64,000 nucleotides of DNA, taken from NCBI RefSeq assembly GCF_023699475.1, contig NZ_JALXFV010000002.1:186001-250000 (forward strand), read 5' to 3'. Positions 35,726 to 45,019 of this stretch are shown here, one piece after another; the first letter of the stretch is position 1; every line of letters begins with the position of its first letter. The position numbers and the translations under genes were made by a program. The notes beneath the pieces were generated by a model. It had not been told where the DNA came from. It ran no database searches and saw only the letters and a program-made list of their open reading frames with translations. The stretch comes from Halomarina rubra (GTDB lineage Archaea > Halobacteriota > Halobacteria > Halobacteriales > Haloarculaceae).

Positions 35726-35779
35726 GCGCCGAACTGCGCGGAGGTGGGTGAAAACGATTGTCTTGTTCGGGGCGGTCGA

Positions 35780-36658
35780 CTACTCCAGTGCGAGTTCGAG
35801 TCGCTCGACGAACTCGTCGTTGCCGACGAACACCGGCGTCCGCTCGTGGAGCGCCTCGGGCGTCTTCTTCAGCAGCGAGCCGTCCCCGTCGCTGGAGCGA
35901 CCACCAGCCGCCTCGACGATGGCGGCGATGGGGATGCCCTCGAACAGCAGTCGGAGCTTCCCTTCCGAACGGTGGCGCAGACCGGGGTAGCCGAAGACAC
36001 CGCCGTAGGTGAGCACCTGGTTCACGTCGCCGATCATCGCGCCGCCGTAGCGCAGCTTCAGTTCGTCCTCGACGAGACCGACGTAGCCCGCGAAGTCGTC
36101 GGTCCACTCGGGGACGCGGCCACCGAAGCCGTAGACGGTGGGCTCCTCGGGGAGCGTCAACTCGTCCTCGTTGACCGTCCGTTCGCCGTCGACGACGGTG
36201 TACTCCGAGACCTGCTCGTCGCAGGCGACGACCATCGTCGTCAGCGGGCCGTACAGCACGTAGCCCGCGGCGACGAGCGCGTCACCGCCAGCGGGCAGTG
36301 GCTCGTCGAAGACGGCGACGATGGTCCCCATCGCGTTGTTCGACTTGACGTTCGAAGAGCCGTCGAGCGGGTCGAGCGCGAGGTGGTAGTCCTCGTCGCT
36401 CTGCTCGTCCGCTTCGACGACGTCGTCGCGTTCCTCGCTGGCGTAGCTGCCCACACCCTCCAGCGCGAGGAGCGCTTCCTCGAACAGCTGGTCCGCGAAT
36501 ATGTCTGCCTCCAGTTGCTGCTCGCCCGAGGGGTTCTCCCCCTCCTCGTAGCTGCGGCGACCGACGAGGCTCTCGCGGACCTCGGGTGCGGTGCTGGCGA
36601 CCGTCTCGAACACCGCGTCGACGACCGGGTGGTCGGTCGTCGCGTGGTCGGCGCTCAT
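35780..36658 (-). CDS. fbp: Class 1 fructose-1,6-bisphosphatase
   Basis: A 292-residue gluconeogenic phosphatase. The metal-binding DPLDGSSNVKSNNAMGTI and the ASEERDD acidic loop are conserved, and GYPGLRHRSEGKLRLLFEG is the typical late region. It catalyses FBP to fructose-6-phosphate. It overlaps the aldolase gene by ATGA (aldolase stop with the FBPase start), so both are translated from one mRNA for gluconeogenesis. Confidence 0.92.
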   Translation of the reverse strand: MSADHATTDHPVVDAVFETVASTAPEVRESLVGRRSYEEGENPSGEQQLEADIFADQLFEEALLALEGVGSYASEERDDVVEADEQSDEDYHLALDPLDGSSNVKSNNAMGTIVAVFDEPLPAGGDALVAAGYVLYGPLTTMVVACDEQVSEYTVVDGERTVNEDELTLPEEPTVYGFGGRVPEWTDDFAGYVGLVEDELKLRYGGAMIGDVNQVLTYGGVFGYPGLRHRSEGKLRLLFEGIPIAAIVEAAGGRSSDGDGSLLKKTPEALHERTPVFVGNDEFVERLELALE

Positions 36659-37440
36659 TCGAGGGCGGCGTCGACGGAGGCACCCTCGAAGATGACCGCT
36701 TCGAGCGCGTCGAGGAGTGCGGTGGGGTCCTCACGCTGCCAGACGTTGCGGCCGACGGCGAGACCCTTCCCACCAGCGTCCATGACGGCCTTGACGGACT
36801 GGAGGAACTCGCGGTCGGTCGTCTTCGACCCGCCGGACATGACGACCTTCGTCGGGCCGGCCATGCGCACGGCGTGTTCCATCCCCTCCTTGCTACCGGG
36901 GTACTTCACCTTCGCGACGTCCGCGCCGAGTTCGAGCGCGAGGCGGGAGGCGTAGGCGATGGTGTCCTCGCTGGTGTCGTTCTTCAGACCCTGGCCGCGC
37001 GGGTACGACCACATCACGGTGGGGAGACCGTACTCGCGGGCGGCTTCCTGTGCGTCGCGGAACTCCTCGACCATCTCGATCTCGTGGTTCGAGCCACCGT
37101 AGACGGTGAACCCGATGGAGGACGCTCCGACCTCGGCGGCGTAGTCGACCGAGCAGTTGACGGCGCTGTCGGGTTCGCCCATCCAGAGGTTCGACGTCCC
37201 GTTGAGCTTCATCAGGAGGTCGACGTCGTCCTCGTAGGAGGGGTAGTACGCCTCGGCGATACCCTTCTGGACGGCGATGGAGGTGACGGCAGGGTGGGTC
37301 GCCGCCTCGAAGGTTCGCTCGGGGTCGGCGCTCTCGGGCAGTCCCGTGAAGTCGACCGGGCCGTGTTCGAGGCCGTGGTCGAACGCGAGGATGAGCACCT
37401 TGCCGTCGCGACAGAGCGGCGAATCGTCGATAGGAATCAT
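36655..37440 (-). CDS. Class I fructose-bisphosphate aldolase (DeoC/FbaB type)
   Basis: A 261-residue TIM-barrel lyase. The N-terminal VLILAFDHGLEHGPVDFTGL and the Schiff-base Lys in DVAKVKYPGS fit the archaeal class I aldolase. The same fold includes 2-amino-3,7-dideoxy-D-threo-hept-6-ulosonate synthase, an aromatic pathway enzyme. The overlap with fbp favours the gluconeogenic aldolase reading. Confidence 0.88.
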   Translation of the reverse strand: MIPIDDSPLCRDGKVLILAFDHGLEHGPVDFTGLPESADPERTFEAATHPAVTSIAVQKGIAEAYYPSYEDDVDLLMKLNGTSNLWMGEPDSAVNCSVDYAAEVGASSIGFTVYGGSNHEIEMVEEFRDAQEAAREYGLPTVMWSYPRGQGLKNDTSEDTIAYASRLALELGADVAKVKYPGSKEGMEHAVRMAGPTKVVMSGGSKTTDREFLQSVKAVMDAGGKGLAVGRNVWQREDPTALLDALEAVIFEGASVDAALE

Positions 37441-37619
37441 GCGGGTGGGTGTTCATCGACGGCCTATTTTACTGTTGGTACACCGTCCGCGTCGTTCCCG
37501 TCCGCTGACAGTCGCTACACTGAGCGCACGACAGACAGCCTCACACACTGTTCGAGGCGTCTGACAGTCGTCGTGCGCGTTCGGACAGATTCATATGTGG
37601 GAGACCCATCCCACGTTCC

Positions 37620-37652
37620 ATGACCGAGAGCGACGACGAGGTGCGCGCGTGA
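37620..37652 (+). other. Short upstream ORF overlapping the HAD gene start
   Basis: A ten-codon frame ([10 protein letters not shown]) whose stop TGA shares bases with the downstream GTG start (GTGA). A TATA-like CATATG at 37592-37597 lies 23-28 nt before its ATG. It may be a translational leader for the HAD gene. Confidence 0.4.
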
Positions 37653-38290
37653 CCTACGCCGCAGTCGTCCTCGACAACGACGGGGTGCTCACGGAGCTCC
37701 CCAAACGCGAGACGATGTGGCGGGCCGCAGAGCGGACCTTCCAGAGCTTCGACCTCTCCGCGCCGTCGGGCGAGCAGGTCCGAGCGCTCGTCGCGGGCAA
37801 CGTCGAGGCCATCCGAACGCTGTGTGCCGAACACCGTATCGACGCCGGCACGTTCTGCTACGAGGCGGCCGCACACGCCGTCCGCGAACAGAAACGCGAG
37901 ATGCGCGACGGCCTCCGGACGCTGTACGACGACGCCAGCACCCTCTGGGACCTGAACGCCCGGCTGGGTCTCGTCAGCGACAACCAGCACGAGACCATCC
38001 GGTTCATCCTGCGATTCTTCGGCATCGAAGAGCGCTTCGACGCCGTCTACGGCAACCCCTACACCCCCGAGGGACTGCGCCGGATGAAACCCGACCCCCA
38101 CTACCTCGACGCGGCGCTCGACGACCTGGGCACTCGCGACGCGCTGTACGTCGGCGACTCGGCGGTGGACATCGAGGCCGCCGCGAACGCCGGTGTCGAC
38201 TCCGCGCTCGTCGTCCGCGACGACGAGGTTCCGGAGTGCGAACCGACCCACCGTATCGAGTCCCTGGGCGAACTCTCCGCGCTGGTCTGA
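37649..38290 (+). CDS. HAD-superfamily phosphatase
   Basis: A 213-residue cytoplasmic HAD protein starting GTG at [16 protein letters not shown]. Motif I (DNDGV, nucleophile Asp), motif II SDN, and motif III/IV KPDPHYL and [12 protein letters not shown] are present, and a helical cap (about 30-95) lies between. Phosphoglycolate-phosphatase-like activity is possible. The GTG start sits in an overlap with a short upstream ORF. Confidence 0.85.
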   Translation: MTYAAVVLDNDGVLTELPKRETMWRAAERTFQSFDLSAPSGEQVRALVAGNVEAIRTLCAEHRIDAGTFCYEAAAHAVREQKREMRDGLRTLYDDASTLWDLNARLGLVSDNQHETIRFILRFFGIEERFDAVYGNPYTPEGLRRMKPDPHYLDAALDDLGTRDALYVGDSAVDIEAAANAGVDSALVVRDDEVPECEPTHRIESLGELSALV

Positions 38291-38361
38291 CGTCGGCCAC
38301 CTCTCCTCGCCGTGCCGTCGCTCTCAACCGTTGACCGTCCCGGCACCGAGAGAGCGGCACG

Positions 38362-38367
38362 TTTTAC
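38362..38367 (+). promoter_or_regulatory. TATA-like box of the 3-hydroxyacyl-CoA dehydrogenase gene
   Basis: TTTTAC lies 24-29 nt before the ATG at 38391. Confidence 0.5.
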
Positions 38368-38390
38368 CCACCGCGCGGAGAGCGACGAGT

Positions 38391-39251
38391 ATGCGTGGAT
38401 TCGACTCCATCGAGCGTATCGGCGTCGTCGGCGCGGGCACCATGGGTGGCGGCATCGCACAGGTGTGCGCCCAGCAGGGTTACGACGTCGTCGTCCGGGA
38501 CATCGAACGGGAGTACCTCGACCGCGGGTTCGAGAACATCGAGGACTCGCTCGACCGCCTCGTCGGCTCCGAGAAACTCACCCGCGAGGAGGCCGACGCG
38601 GCCCGCGAGCGCCTGACCGGAACCACCGAACTGTCCGACCTCGCGGACTGTGACCTCGTCGTCGAGGCGGCCGTCGAGAACATGGACATCAAGCAGGACA
38701 TCTTCGCGGACCTCGACGACGCGGTTCCTGAGGACGTCGTCCTCGCGACCAACACCTCGACGCTCTCCATCACGACCATCGCGAGCGCCACCGAGCGACC
38801 AGAACTCGTCGTCGGACTCCACTTCATGAACCCGGTTGCGGTCATGAAGGGCGTCGAGGTCGTCACCGGCGAGCACACCAGCGACGAGGTGACCGCGTTG
38901 GCCCACGAGTTCGCCGAGGCGCTCGACAAGGAGACCTGGGAGTCCGACGACAAACCTGGCTTCGTCTCCAATCGTATCCTCATGCCGTGGATAAACGAGG
39001 GTGTCCGGGCGTTCGACGAGGGCGTCGCCACGAAGGAGGACATCGACCGCGGGATGAAACTCGGGACGAACGTCCCGATGGGGCCGCTCCAGCTCGCCGA
39101 CCACATCGGCCTCGACATCTGTCTCGACGCGACCCGGACGCTGTACGAGGAGTTGGGCGACCGCTACAAACCCGCCTACCTCCTCAAGCGGAAGGTCGAC
39201 GCCGGCGACCTCGGGAAGAAGACCGGTCGCGGCTTCTACGACTACGAGTAG
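38391..39251 (+). CDS. 3-Hydroxyacyl-CoA dehydrogenase
   Basis: A 286-residue NAD-dependent enzyme. The Rossmann loop [14 protein letters not shown], the catalytic-region HFMNP and the C-terminal dimerisation domain ([20 protein letters not shown]...) are intact. It oxidises 3-hydroxyacyl-CoA in beta-oxidation or reduces acetoacetyl-CoA in polymer synthesis. Leaderless start with a TATA-like box. An acyl-CoA dehydrogenase and a thiolase lie within 5 kb, forming a degradative set. Confidence 0.9.
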   Translation: MRGFDSIERIGVVGAGTMGGGIAQVCAQQGYDVVVRDIEREYLDRGFENIEDSLDRLVGSEKLTREEADAARERLTGTTELSDLADCDLVVEAAVENMDIKQDIFADLDDAVPEDVVLATNTSTLSITTIASATERPELVVGLHFMNPVAVMKGVEVVTGEHTSDEVTALAHEFAEALDKETWESDDKPGFVSNRILMPWINEGVRAFDEGVATKEDIDRGMKLGTNVPMGPLQLADHIGLDICLDATRTLYEELGDRYKPAYLLKRKVDAGDLGKKTGRGFYDYE

Positions 39252-39330
39252 CGGGCGACCTGGCTCCAACCGCGACGGGGTGACACGGCTCCCGAACCGT
39301 TTTCTCCTCGTCGGCGGTGGGTCCGCTCGT

Positions 39331-39873
39331 ATGACGCCGCCCCTCCACGTGCGCCGGTACGAACCGCCCGACGAGAACGCCGTCTGGACGGTCCACGACC
39401 GCGCGTTCCGCGCCTCGCCGATGGAGTTCTTCCCGTGGTACAACCGCTATCTCAGACACGTTCCCGAGACGTTCCTCGACGCTGGTGGGGAGTTCCTCGT
39501 CGGCGTGGTGACCGAGCGCGACGGTCGAGCGGAGACGGAGACCACGGACGGCCGGGTCGTCGCCATCGGTGGGTTCCTCCCGGTCGACGACGGTGGTACC
39601 CGAGACGACGCGATCGAGACCGACACGGTTCGAACGGCCGAACTCCGGAGTCTCCGGGTCGACCCCTCCGCCCAGCGTCGTGGCTACGGGAAGACGCTGG
39701 TCCGGGACCTCGAACACCGCGCCCGTCGCCGGGGGTTCGAGCGGATGACACTGCACACGGAACCGGCCCTCGCGGCCGCCCAGGCGTTCTACCGGTCGCT
39801 CGGGTACGAGGAGCGTCACGCGGCCACTGATGACGCGGCGGCGGACGGCGTGGTGTTCGAGCGGTCGCTCTGA
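39331..39873 (+). CDS. GNAT-family N-acetyltransferase
   Basis: A 180-residue acetyltransferase. The acetyl-CoA loop LRVDPSAQRRGYGKTLVRDLE (about 111-131) matches the R/Q-x-x-G-x-G/A motif. A disordered Asp/Thr-rich insert lies at about 65-100. Substrate unknown. It precedes a second, GNAT-like gene on the same strand. Confidence 0.85.
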   Translation: MTPPLHVRRYEPPDENAVWTVHDRAFRASPMEFFPWYNRYLRHVPETFLDAGGEFLVGVVTERDGRAETETTDGRVVAIGGFLPVDDGGTRDDAIETDTVRTAELRSLRVDPSAQRRGYGKTLVRDLEHRARRRGFERMTLHTEPALAAAQAFYRSLGYEERHAATDDAAADGVVFERSL

Positions 39874-39930
39874 GGTGGGTTGTTACACCCGGCACAACAC
39901 TGTTGGGCCTCCCGCGACAACCCAGAGGGA

Positions 39931-40395
39931 ATGGACTCGCTCACCGTCAGACGGTACCGTCCGACCGACGCAGCGGCGGTGTGGGACGTCCACGTGCGGG
40001 ACCTCTCCGATGCGATGCCGTTCTTCTCGTCGGCGTGGGCGACCGACCTCCACGACGTCGAGCGGCACTACCTCGGGTCGGGGGACTTCCTCGTCGCCGA
40101 ACACGGCGGGACGGTCGTCGCGACAGGGGGGTTCCTCCCCGAAGACGAGGCGACGGCCGGTCTGAAGCGCGGTCGCGTCCTCCCGACGTGGCGCGACAGC
40201 GACGCGTTCGCCCGTATCCTCGTCGAACTCGAACGTCTGGCCGACCTTCGAGGGTACGACCGTCTCACGCTCGACACCAACGAACACCTCTCGAATCGCA
40301 ACCGGACGCTCGAGTCACTTGGCTACGAACTGGTCGATCGCCACCCGCTCCCGGAGTGGGGCGTCGACGTCCTCTACTACGAGAAGCGACTGTGA
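39931..40395 (+). CDS. GNAT-like N-acetyltransferase, lacking the usual CoA loop
   Basis: A 154-residue protein with GNAT-type start RRYRPTDAAAVWDVHVRDL and end NRTLESLGYELVDRHPLP, with late strands of the fold. The Arg/Gln-x-x-Gly-x-Gly pyrophosphate loop expected near residue 80-95 is replaced by RVLPTWRDSDAFARILVELE. It may be an inactive or altered member. It lies 58 bp after the preceding acetyltransferase. Confidence 0.72.
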   Translation: MDSLTVRRYRPTDAAAVWDVHVRDLSDAMPFFSSAWATDLHDVERHYLGSGDFLVAEHGGTVVATGGFLPEDEATAGLKRGRVLPTWRDSDAFARILVELERLADLRGYDRLTLDTNEHLSNRNRTLESLGYELVDRHPLPEWGVDVLYYEKRL

Positions 40396-40482
40396 GCGCG
40401 GGCGAGCGACGGGGGTCTGTACGGGTCGGTCCCGGCACACGCGGGCCGCGACCTTTTGCGACCACCACCCGAGGTCACGGAC

Positions 40483-40686
40483 ATGAGTCTGACCGACATC
40501 CTGTCGAGCAAGAACACGCGGACGCTGAGCGCGCTGTCGATGCTCGCGGAGGCTGGACTGGCACTGTATCGCGGGAACAAGCAGGTCGCGGCGATGCTCG
40601 CGGGCGCGGCGGTGCTCGCCTACCGGTTCAGTTGGGTCGGCGTGGTGCTCGAACTCGCCATCCGACTCTACCAGAAGAGCCGGTAG
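40483..40686 (+). CDS. Small membrane protein (67 aa)
   Basis: A 67-residue protein with an amphipathic N-terminal start, LSMLAEAGLALYRGNKQ, and two hydrophobic segments (about 36-48 and 50-62, LAGAAVLAYRFS, WVGVVLELAIRLYQ). A T-rich CCTTTTGC lies 24-31 nt before the ATG. Function unknown. Confidence 0.65.
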   Translation: MSLTDILSSKNTRTLSALSMLAEAGLALYRGNKQVAAMLAGAAVLAYRFSWVGVVLELAIRLYQKSR

Positions 40687-40758
40687 ACCGTCGCGAACGG
40701 AGACACGATTTTCGGCGGTGATGCCAACAATGAAGTCCGGATAGCCCGGATGCCGGGT

Positions 40759-41901
40759 ATGGACTTCAGCCTCTCGCCCGAGCAGAAGCAGATCAAGGAG
40801 ATGGTCTCGGAGTTCGTCGACGAGGAGATCGTCCCTCGTGCGGCGGACATCGACCACGACGACGAGTTCCCCCACGACCTCGTCGCCGACATGGGCGACC
40901 TCGGTCTGATGGGGATGCCGTTCCCCGAGGAGTACGGCGGTGCGGGCCTCGACTACCACTCCTACGCACTGGGTCTCTCCGAGATCGCCCGCGGGTCGGG
41001 CGGCGTGGGAACCATCGTCGCCGCCCACATCTCGCTGGCTGGGAACATGCTCTACGAGTTCGGGAACGAGGAGCAGAAACAGGAGTACCTCACGCCGCTC
41101 GCCGAGGGGACGGACATCGGTGCGTTCGCGCTCTCGGAGGCCCAGGCCGGCAGCGACGTGCCCGCGATGGGGACCACCGCCGAGAAAGAGGGCGACGAGT
41201 ACGTCATCAACGGCAACAAACTGTGGATTTCGAACGGCTCGGAGGCCGACACGGTGACGCTGTTCGCCAAGACCGACCCCGACGCCGGCAACAAGGGCAT
41301 CTCCTCGTTCATCGTCCGTCCCGAGGAGGACGACGGGTTCATCGTCGAGGGGACGGAGGACAAACTCGGCGACAAGGGCTGTCCGACCGCCGAACTGCGC
41401 TTCGACGACCTGCGCATCCCCGAACACCGCCGTCTCGGTGAGGAGGGTCGCGGGTTCGTCCACGCCCTCAAGACGCTCAACGGCGGCCGCATCACCATCG
41501 CCGCCCGCGGTGTCGGTATCGCACAGGCCGCCCTCGACGAGGCGCTGGCGTACTCTCAGGAGCGCGAGCAGTTCGACCAGCCCATCAGCGGGTTCCAGGC
41601 CATCCAGCACAAACTGGCCGACATGGACACCAAGACCAGCGCCGCCCGCCTGCTGATGCACCAGGCCGCCGACAAGAAGATCCGCGGCGAGGACTTCATC
41701 AAGGAGGCCGCACAGGCGAAACTGTACGCCAGCGAGGTCTCCCGTGAGGTCGCCAACGAGGGTATCCAGATTCACGGCGGCTACGGTTACACCAAAGACT
41801 TCCCCGCCGAGCGGTTCTACCGCGACGCCAAACTCAACGAGATCTACGAGGGTACCAGCGAGGTGCTCCGCAACACCATCGCCGCGCAGTTGCTGAACTG
41901 A
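40759..41901 (+). CDS. Acyl-CoA dehydrogenase
   Basis: A 380-residue FAD-dependent acyl-CoA dehydrogenase. It has the N-terminal helical domain MDFSLSPEQKQIKEMVSEF, the FAD beta domain FALSEAQAGSDVPAMGTTA with KLWISNG, and the catalytic Glu region IYEGTSEVLRN near the C-terminus. It produces enoyl-CoA and passes electrons to an ETF. An ATG nine bases upstream is also possible. It lies by the hydroxyacyl-CoA dehydrogenase and the thiolase. Confidence 0.92.
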   Translation: MDFSLSPEQKQIKEMVSEFVDEEIVPRAADIDHDDEFPHDLVADMGDLGLMGMPFPEEYGGAGLDYHSYALGLSEIARGSGGVGTIVAAHISLAGNMLYEFGNEEQKQEYLTPLAEGTDIGAFALSEAQAGSDVPAMGTTAEKEGDEYVINGNKLWISNGSEADTVTLFAKTDPDAGNKGISSFIVRPEEDDGFIVEGTEDKLGDKGCPTAELRFDDLRIPEHRRLGEEGRGFVHALKTLNGGRITIAARGVGIAQAALDEALAYSQEREQFDQPISGFQAIQHKLADMDTKTSAARLLMHQAADKKIRGEDFIKEAAQAKLYASEVSREVANEGIQIHGGYGYTKDFPAERFYRDAKLNEIYEGTSEVLRNTIAAQLLN

Positions 41902-41905
41902 GTCG

Positions 41906-42082
41906 ATGGCGCTCTTGCGGGCGGTACTGGGCTGGAAACTCGCGCCCGTCGTGGCGTTCGCGCTCGCAGTCACACTGTTTCTCCTCGGACGGTCGGTGCC
42001 GACGCCACTGCTCGGACTGTTCACCGTCGCGGTCTGTGTGACGGTCGCGGTTCTCGCTGTCGGCGTTCGCTGGGCGACGTGA
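41906..42082 (+). CDS. Small two-helix membrane protein (58 aa)
   Basis: A 58-codon frame begins four bases after the acyl-CoA dehydrogenase stop. It reads MALLRAVLGWKLAPVVA, with hydrophobic helices at about 12-28 and 34-53 separated by RSVPTP. The tight spacing suggests cotranscription. It could be a real micro-membrane protein; conservation not known. Confidence 0.55.
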   Translation: MALLRAVLGWKLAPVVAFALAVTLFLLGRSVPTPLLGLFTVAVCVTVAVLAVGVRWAT

Positions 42083-42166
42083 GGCTGGCGACGCGGTTCA
42101 CGTTCAGTTCCGCTCTGCTCGCTCGGCACAGGTTCATACCCTCAAACGACCAACAGATAGCTGGCC

Positions 42167-42607
42167 ATGATTGGTGAACTTTCGCACGTGACGCTGCTGG
42201 TCGACGACCTCGACGAGGCGCTCGCGTACTACACCGACGTACTGGGGTTCCACGAGAGAGACGACGTGGACATGGGGGAGATGGGCCGCTGGCTGACCGT
42301 CTCGCCCGGTGCGCAGGAACTCCCGCAGTTCTCACTGATGGAACCGGAGACCGACGAGCAACGCGAGCGAGTCGGGGCGCAGGTGCCCGGCTACGTCGCG
42401 TTCGTCCTCGGAACCGACGACTGCCGGGCGGAGTACGACCGGTTGCGCGAGGCGGGCGTCGAGTTCCACGGCGAACCCGAGGACAACCCGTGGGGTGTCG
42501 AGGCGCGGTTCGAGGACCGCTACGGCAACGTCTTCGACCTCGTCGAACCGCACGAGATGGACGAGGAGGCGATGGCAGCGATGATGGACGAGGCGGCCGC
42601 GAACTGA
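42167..42607 (+). CDS. Glyoxalase/VOC family protein
   Basis: A 146-residue VOC protein. ELSHVTLLVDDLDEALAYYTDVLGFHERDD supplies His7 and the helix, and RYGNVFDLVEPHEM gives a late acidic residue in the metal-binding position. Family: glyoxalase I, fosfomycin resistance, dioxygenase. It ends in a Met/Ala/Asp-rich helix. The substrate is unknown. Confidence 0.85.
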   Translation: MIGELSHVTLLVDDLDEALAYYTDVLGFHERDDVDMGEMGRWLTVSPGAQELPQFSLMEPETDEQRERVGAQVPGYVAFVLGTDDCRAEYDRLREAGVEFHGEPEDNPWGVEARFEDRYGNVFDLVEPHEMDEEAMAAMMDEAAAN

Positions 42608-42619
42608 TTCCCCGTCCGG

Positions 42620-42913
42620 CTACTCCTCGTCTCCCTCGGCAGTCTCCACACAGTCGGCGAGCCACTGCTGCTGTGCGCGGACGCCCCGTTCGCCACGCTC
42701 GGTCAGCGAGTAGACGTCGTCCAGACCGTCGACGTGTCGCTCGACGTGGCCCGACGTCTCGAGCGCCGAGAGGCGGTCGTAGAACCGCTTGGAGTCGAGG
42801 CGGTCGTCGTAGTGGCGTTCGAGGTGGCGTTTCAGCTCCGGGCCGCGTGCCTCCCCGAGTGCGAGGAGGGCGACGCACATGTCCCGTCGGGTGCCGGATT
42901 CCAGCCAGCGCAT
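42620..42913 (-). CDS. PadR/MarR-like winged-helix regulator
   Basis: A 97-residue winged helix: DMCVALLALGEARGPELKRHLERH, FYDRLSALETSGHVERHVDGLDDVYSLTERGERGV. It matches the compact archaeal PadR-like pattern and likely binds DNA as a dimer. It diverges from the DUF7111-like gene and may regulate it or the VOC gene. Effector unknown. Confidence 0.78.
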   Translation of the reverse strand: MRWLESGTRRDMCVALLALGEARGPELKRHLERHYDDRLDSKRFYDRLSALETSGHVERHVDGLDDVYSLTERGERGVRAQQQWLADCVETAEGDEE

Positions 42914-43018
42914 ACCCGCCGGTCGGTCGCGGAGGACTCGTCGGTTGTGGTTCGTAGGCGGACGTCGGGCCCGGCCTGGAACCGACAGAGACGACGGGGT
43001 GGCGTGCGAACGGGTGGT

Positions 43019-43324
43019 ATGAGCGACGCCGACGCGACCGACGAGCACGACGCCACGGACACCGCCGAGGCCAACGGCATCACCGCACGCTACGAGGAGA
43101 CCGACGCCGAGCGCGTGTTGAGCTACGACCGCGACGGACGAACCGCGGCCGTCGCCCAGAACGTCGAGGGATACGCGATGTTGAAGGTGCGGCCGACCGC
43201 CGACGGCGACGAACTCGAACGCTACTACGGATTCGACATGGCGCTCGACCACGTCGCGGAGCTACTCGGTGTCGGGGTGAACGACCTGCCAGTGCCCGAC
43301 GCCGCGGCGGACATGGGGATGTGA
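43019..43324 (+). CDS. Conserved haloarchaeal protein, DUF7111-like
   Basis: A 101-residue acidic protein. After a charged disordered start it has ITARYEETDAERVLSYDRDGRTAAVAQNVEGYAMLKV and YYGFDMALDHVAELLGVGVNDLPVPDAAADMGM. The pattern is strongly conserved among haloarchaea as I recall (DUF7111), with no function assigned. Confidence 0.75.
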   Translation: MSDADATDEHDATDTAEANGITARYEETDAERVLSYDRDGRTAAVAQNVEGYAMLKVRPTADGDELERYYGFDMALDHVAELLGVGVNDLPVPDAAADMGM

Positions 43325-43460
43325 GTCGAGGCTCGACCGGCGATTCCCCGGCCACTGTTAGGTGTTAGGTGATAATTACACAACGTCGTAAACCGCTCGG
43401 TCGTGCGCTCTCGCGTCGACTCACGGCAGACATTTACGGCGCAACCGAGTACGTCAGCAC

Positions 43461-44630
43461 ATGTCAGAGGTACGAATCGCGGGGGTCGGTCTGACGCCGT
43501 TCGGTCGCATGCCCGACCGGACCGGCCGCGACCTCTTCGCGGAGGCTGGGTTGGCTGCGCTCGACGATGCGGGTGTCGTCCCGCCGGCCGTCGAACACCT
43601 GTTCTTCGGGAACTTCATGGGCGAACTGGCGGAACACCAGGGCCATCAGGGTCCGTTGATGGCCGAGGCGGTGGGCGTGAACGCGCCCGCGACGCGCTTC
43701 GAGACGGCGTGTGCCTCCTCGGGCGTCGCGGTCCGCGAGGCCGTCAAGACCGTCCGCAACGGCGAGGCCGACGTGGTGCTCGTCGGCGGGATGGAACGCA
43801 TGACGAACATGGGGACGGCGGGAGCGACCGACGGTCTCTCCATCGCCGCCGACGACCTCTACGAGATTCGCGCGGGCATGACGTTCCCCGCCGCCTACGC
43901 ATTGATGGCGCAGGCGTACTTCGAGGAGTTCGGCGGCAGCGTCGAGGACCTCGCACACGTCGCGGTGAAGAACCACGACAACGCCCTCCCGAACGAGTAC
44001 GCCCAGTACCGCAACGCCATCACCGTCGAGCAGGCGCTCGACGCGCCGCGCATCGCGGACCCGCTGGGGCTGTTCGACTCCTGTCCCATCTCCGACGGCG
44101 CGAGCGCGGCCGTCCTCGTCAGCGACGAGTTCGCCGAGCGCGAGGGCCTGGACGCTCCGGTCTCCATCACCGGCAGCGGGCAGGGCGGGGACAAACTCGC
44201 ACTCCACGACCGCGAGTGGCTGGCGCGCTCGCCCGCCACCGAACGGGCCGCCGAGATGGCCTACGACGACGCGGGCATCGGCCCCGACGACGTCGACCTC
44301 GCGGAGGTCCACGACTGCTTCACCATCGCGGAGGTGCTCGCCATCGAGGCGCTCGGCTTCTACGAGGACGGTGCGGGCATCACGGCCGCCCGCGACGGCG
44401 AGACGACCCGCGACGGTCGTCTCCCGGTCAACGTCTCGGGTGGGCTGAAGGCGAAGGGCCACCCCGTCGGCGCGACGGGGGTCGCTCAGATCGCCTCGCT
44501 GACGAAGCTCCTGCGCGGGACGCACCCGCGTTCGTCGGACCTCGACGACCCGCGAGTCGGCTTGGCGCACAACGCCGGTGGCACGGTCGCGAGTGCGACG
44601 GTCCACGTCCTGGAGGTGATGGACCGATGA
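43461..44630 (+). CDS. Thiolase family protein (SCP2-type)
   Basis: A 389-residue thiolase-like acyltransferase. The nucleophilic Cys is in FETACASSGVAVREAV, and the C-terminal GGLKAKGHPVGATG and LAHNAGGTVASA motifs supply the His and glycine-rich loop. SCP2-type proteins of archaea act in acetoacetyl-CoA formation for mevalonate synthesis with a DUF35-type partner, which overlaps this gene by ATGA. Degradative beta-ketothiolase use is also possible. Confidence 0.88.
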   Translation: MSEVRIAGVGLTPFGRMPDRTGRDLFAEAGLAALDDAGVVPPAVEHLFFGNFMGELAEHQGHQGPLMAEAVGVNAPATRFETACASSGVAVREAVKTVRNGEADVVLVGGMERMTNMGTAGATDGLSIAADDLYEIRAGMTFPAAYALMAQAYFEEFGGSVEDLAHVAVKNHDNALPNEYAQYRNAITVEQALDAPRIADPLGLFDSCPISDGASAAVLVSDEFAEREGLDAPVSITGSGQGGDKLALHDREWLARSPATERAAEMAYDDAGIGPDDVDLAEVHDCFTIAEVLAIEALGFYEDGAGITAARDGETTRDGRLPVNVSGGLKAKGHPVGATGVAQIASLTKLLRGTHPRSSDLDDPRVGLAHNAGGTVASATVHVLEVMDR

Positions 44631-45019
44631 GCCGAGACGACACCGAGGCTCCCCGCGAAGACGGCTTCGACGACCTGCTCGACGCCGTCGAGGAGGGGGC
44701 TGGCTACTACCTCTCGTGTGCGAACGGCCACGGCTCGCTGCCGCCACGACGGGTCTGTCCGCACTGTGGCTCGCAGGACCTCTCCGAAGAACCACTCCCC
44801 GACTCGGGAACCATCGAGACGTTCACCGTCGTCCGCGTCGCGACACCGCAGTTCGCCGACGACGCCCCGTACGTGACGGCCGTCGCGGACTTCGGCGAAG
44901 TGCGACTCACCGGGTTCGTCGCGGACCCGACGGCCGTCGAGGTCGGCACGACCGTCGGGGTCGGCGTCGGGCGCACCGAGACGACCGGCGACCGCGTGCT
45001 GACACTCGACCCGCGGTAA
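44627..45019 (+). CDS. Zinc-ribbon/OB-fold protein, thiolase partner
   Basis: A 130-residue DUF35-type protein. A short linker is followed by a zinc ribbon (YLSCANGH, VCPHCGS) and an OB-fold (about 70-125, TVVRVATPQFADDAPYVTAVADF). Such proteins bridge thiolase and HMG-CoA synthase in the archaeal mevalonate complex. It overlaps the thiolase gene (ATGA). Here no HMG-CoA synthase is nearby. Confidence 0.87.
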   Translation: MSRDDTEAPREDGFDDLLDAVEEGAGYYLSCANGHGSLPPRRVCPHCGSQDLSEEPLPDSGTIETFTVVRVATPQFADDAPYVTAVADFGEVRLTGFVADPTAVEVGTTVGVGVGRTETTGDRVLTLDPR

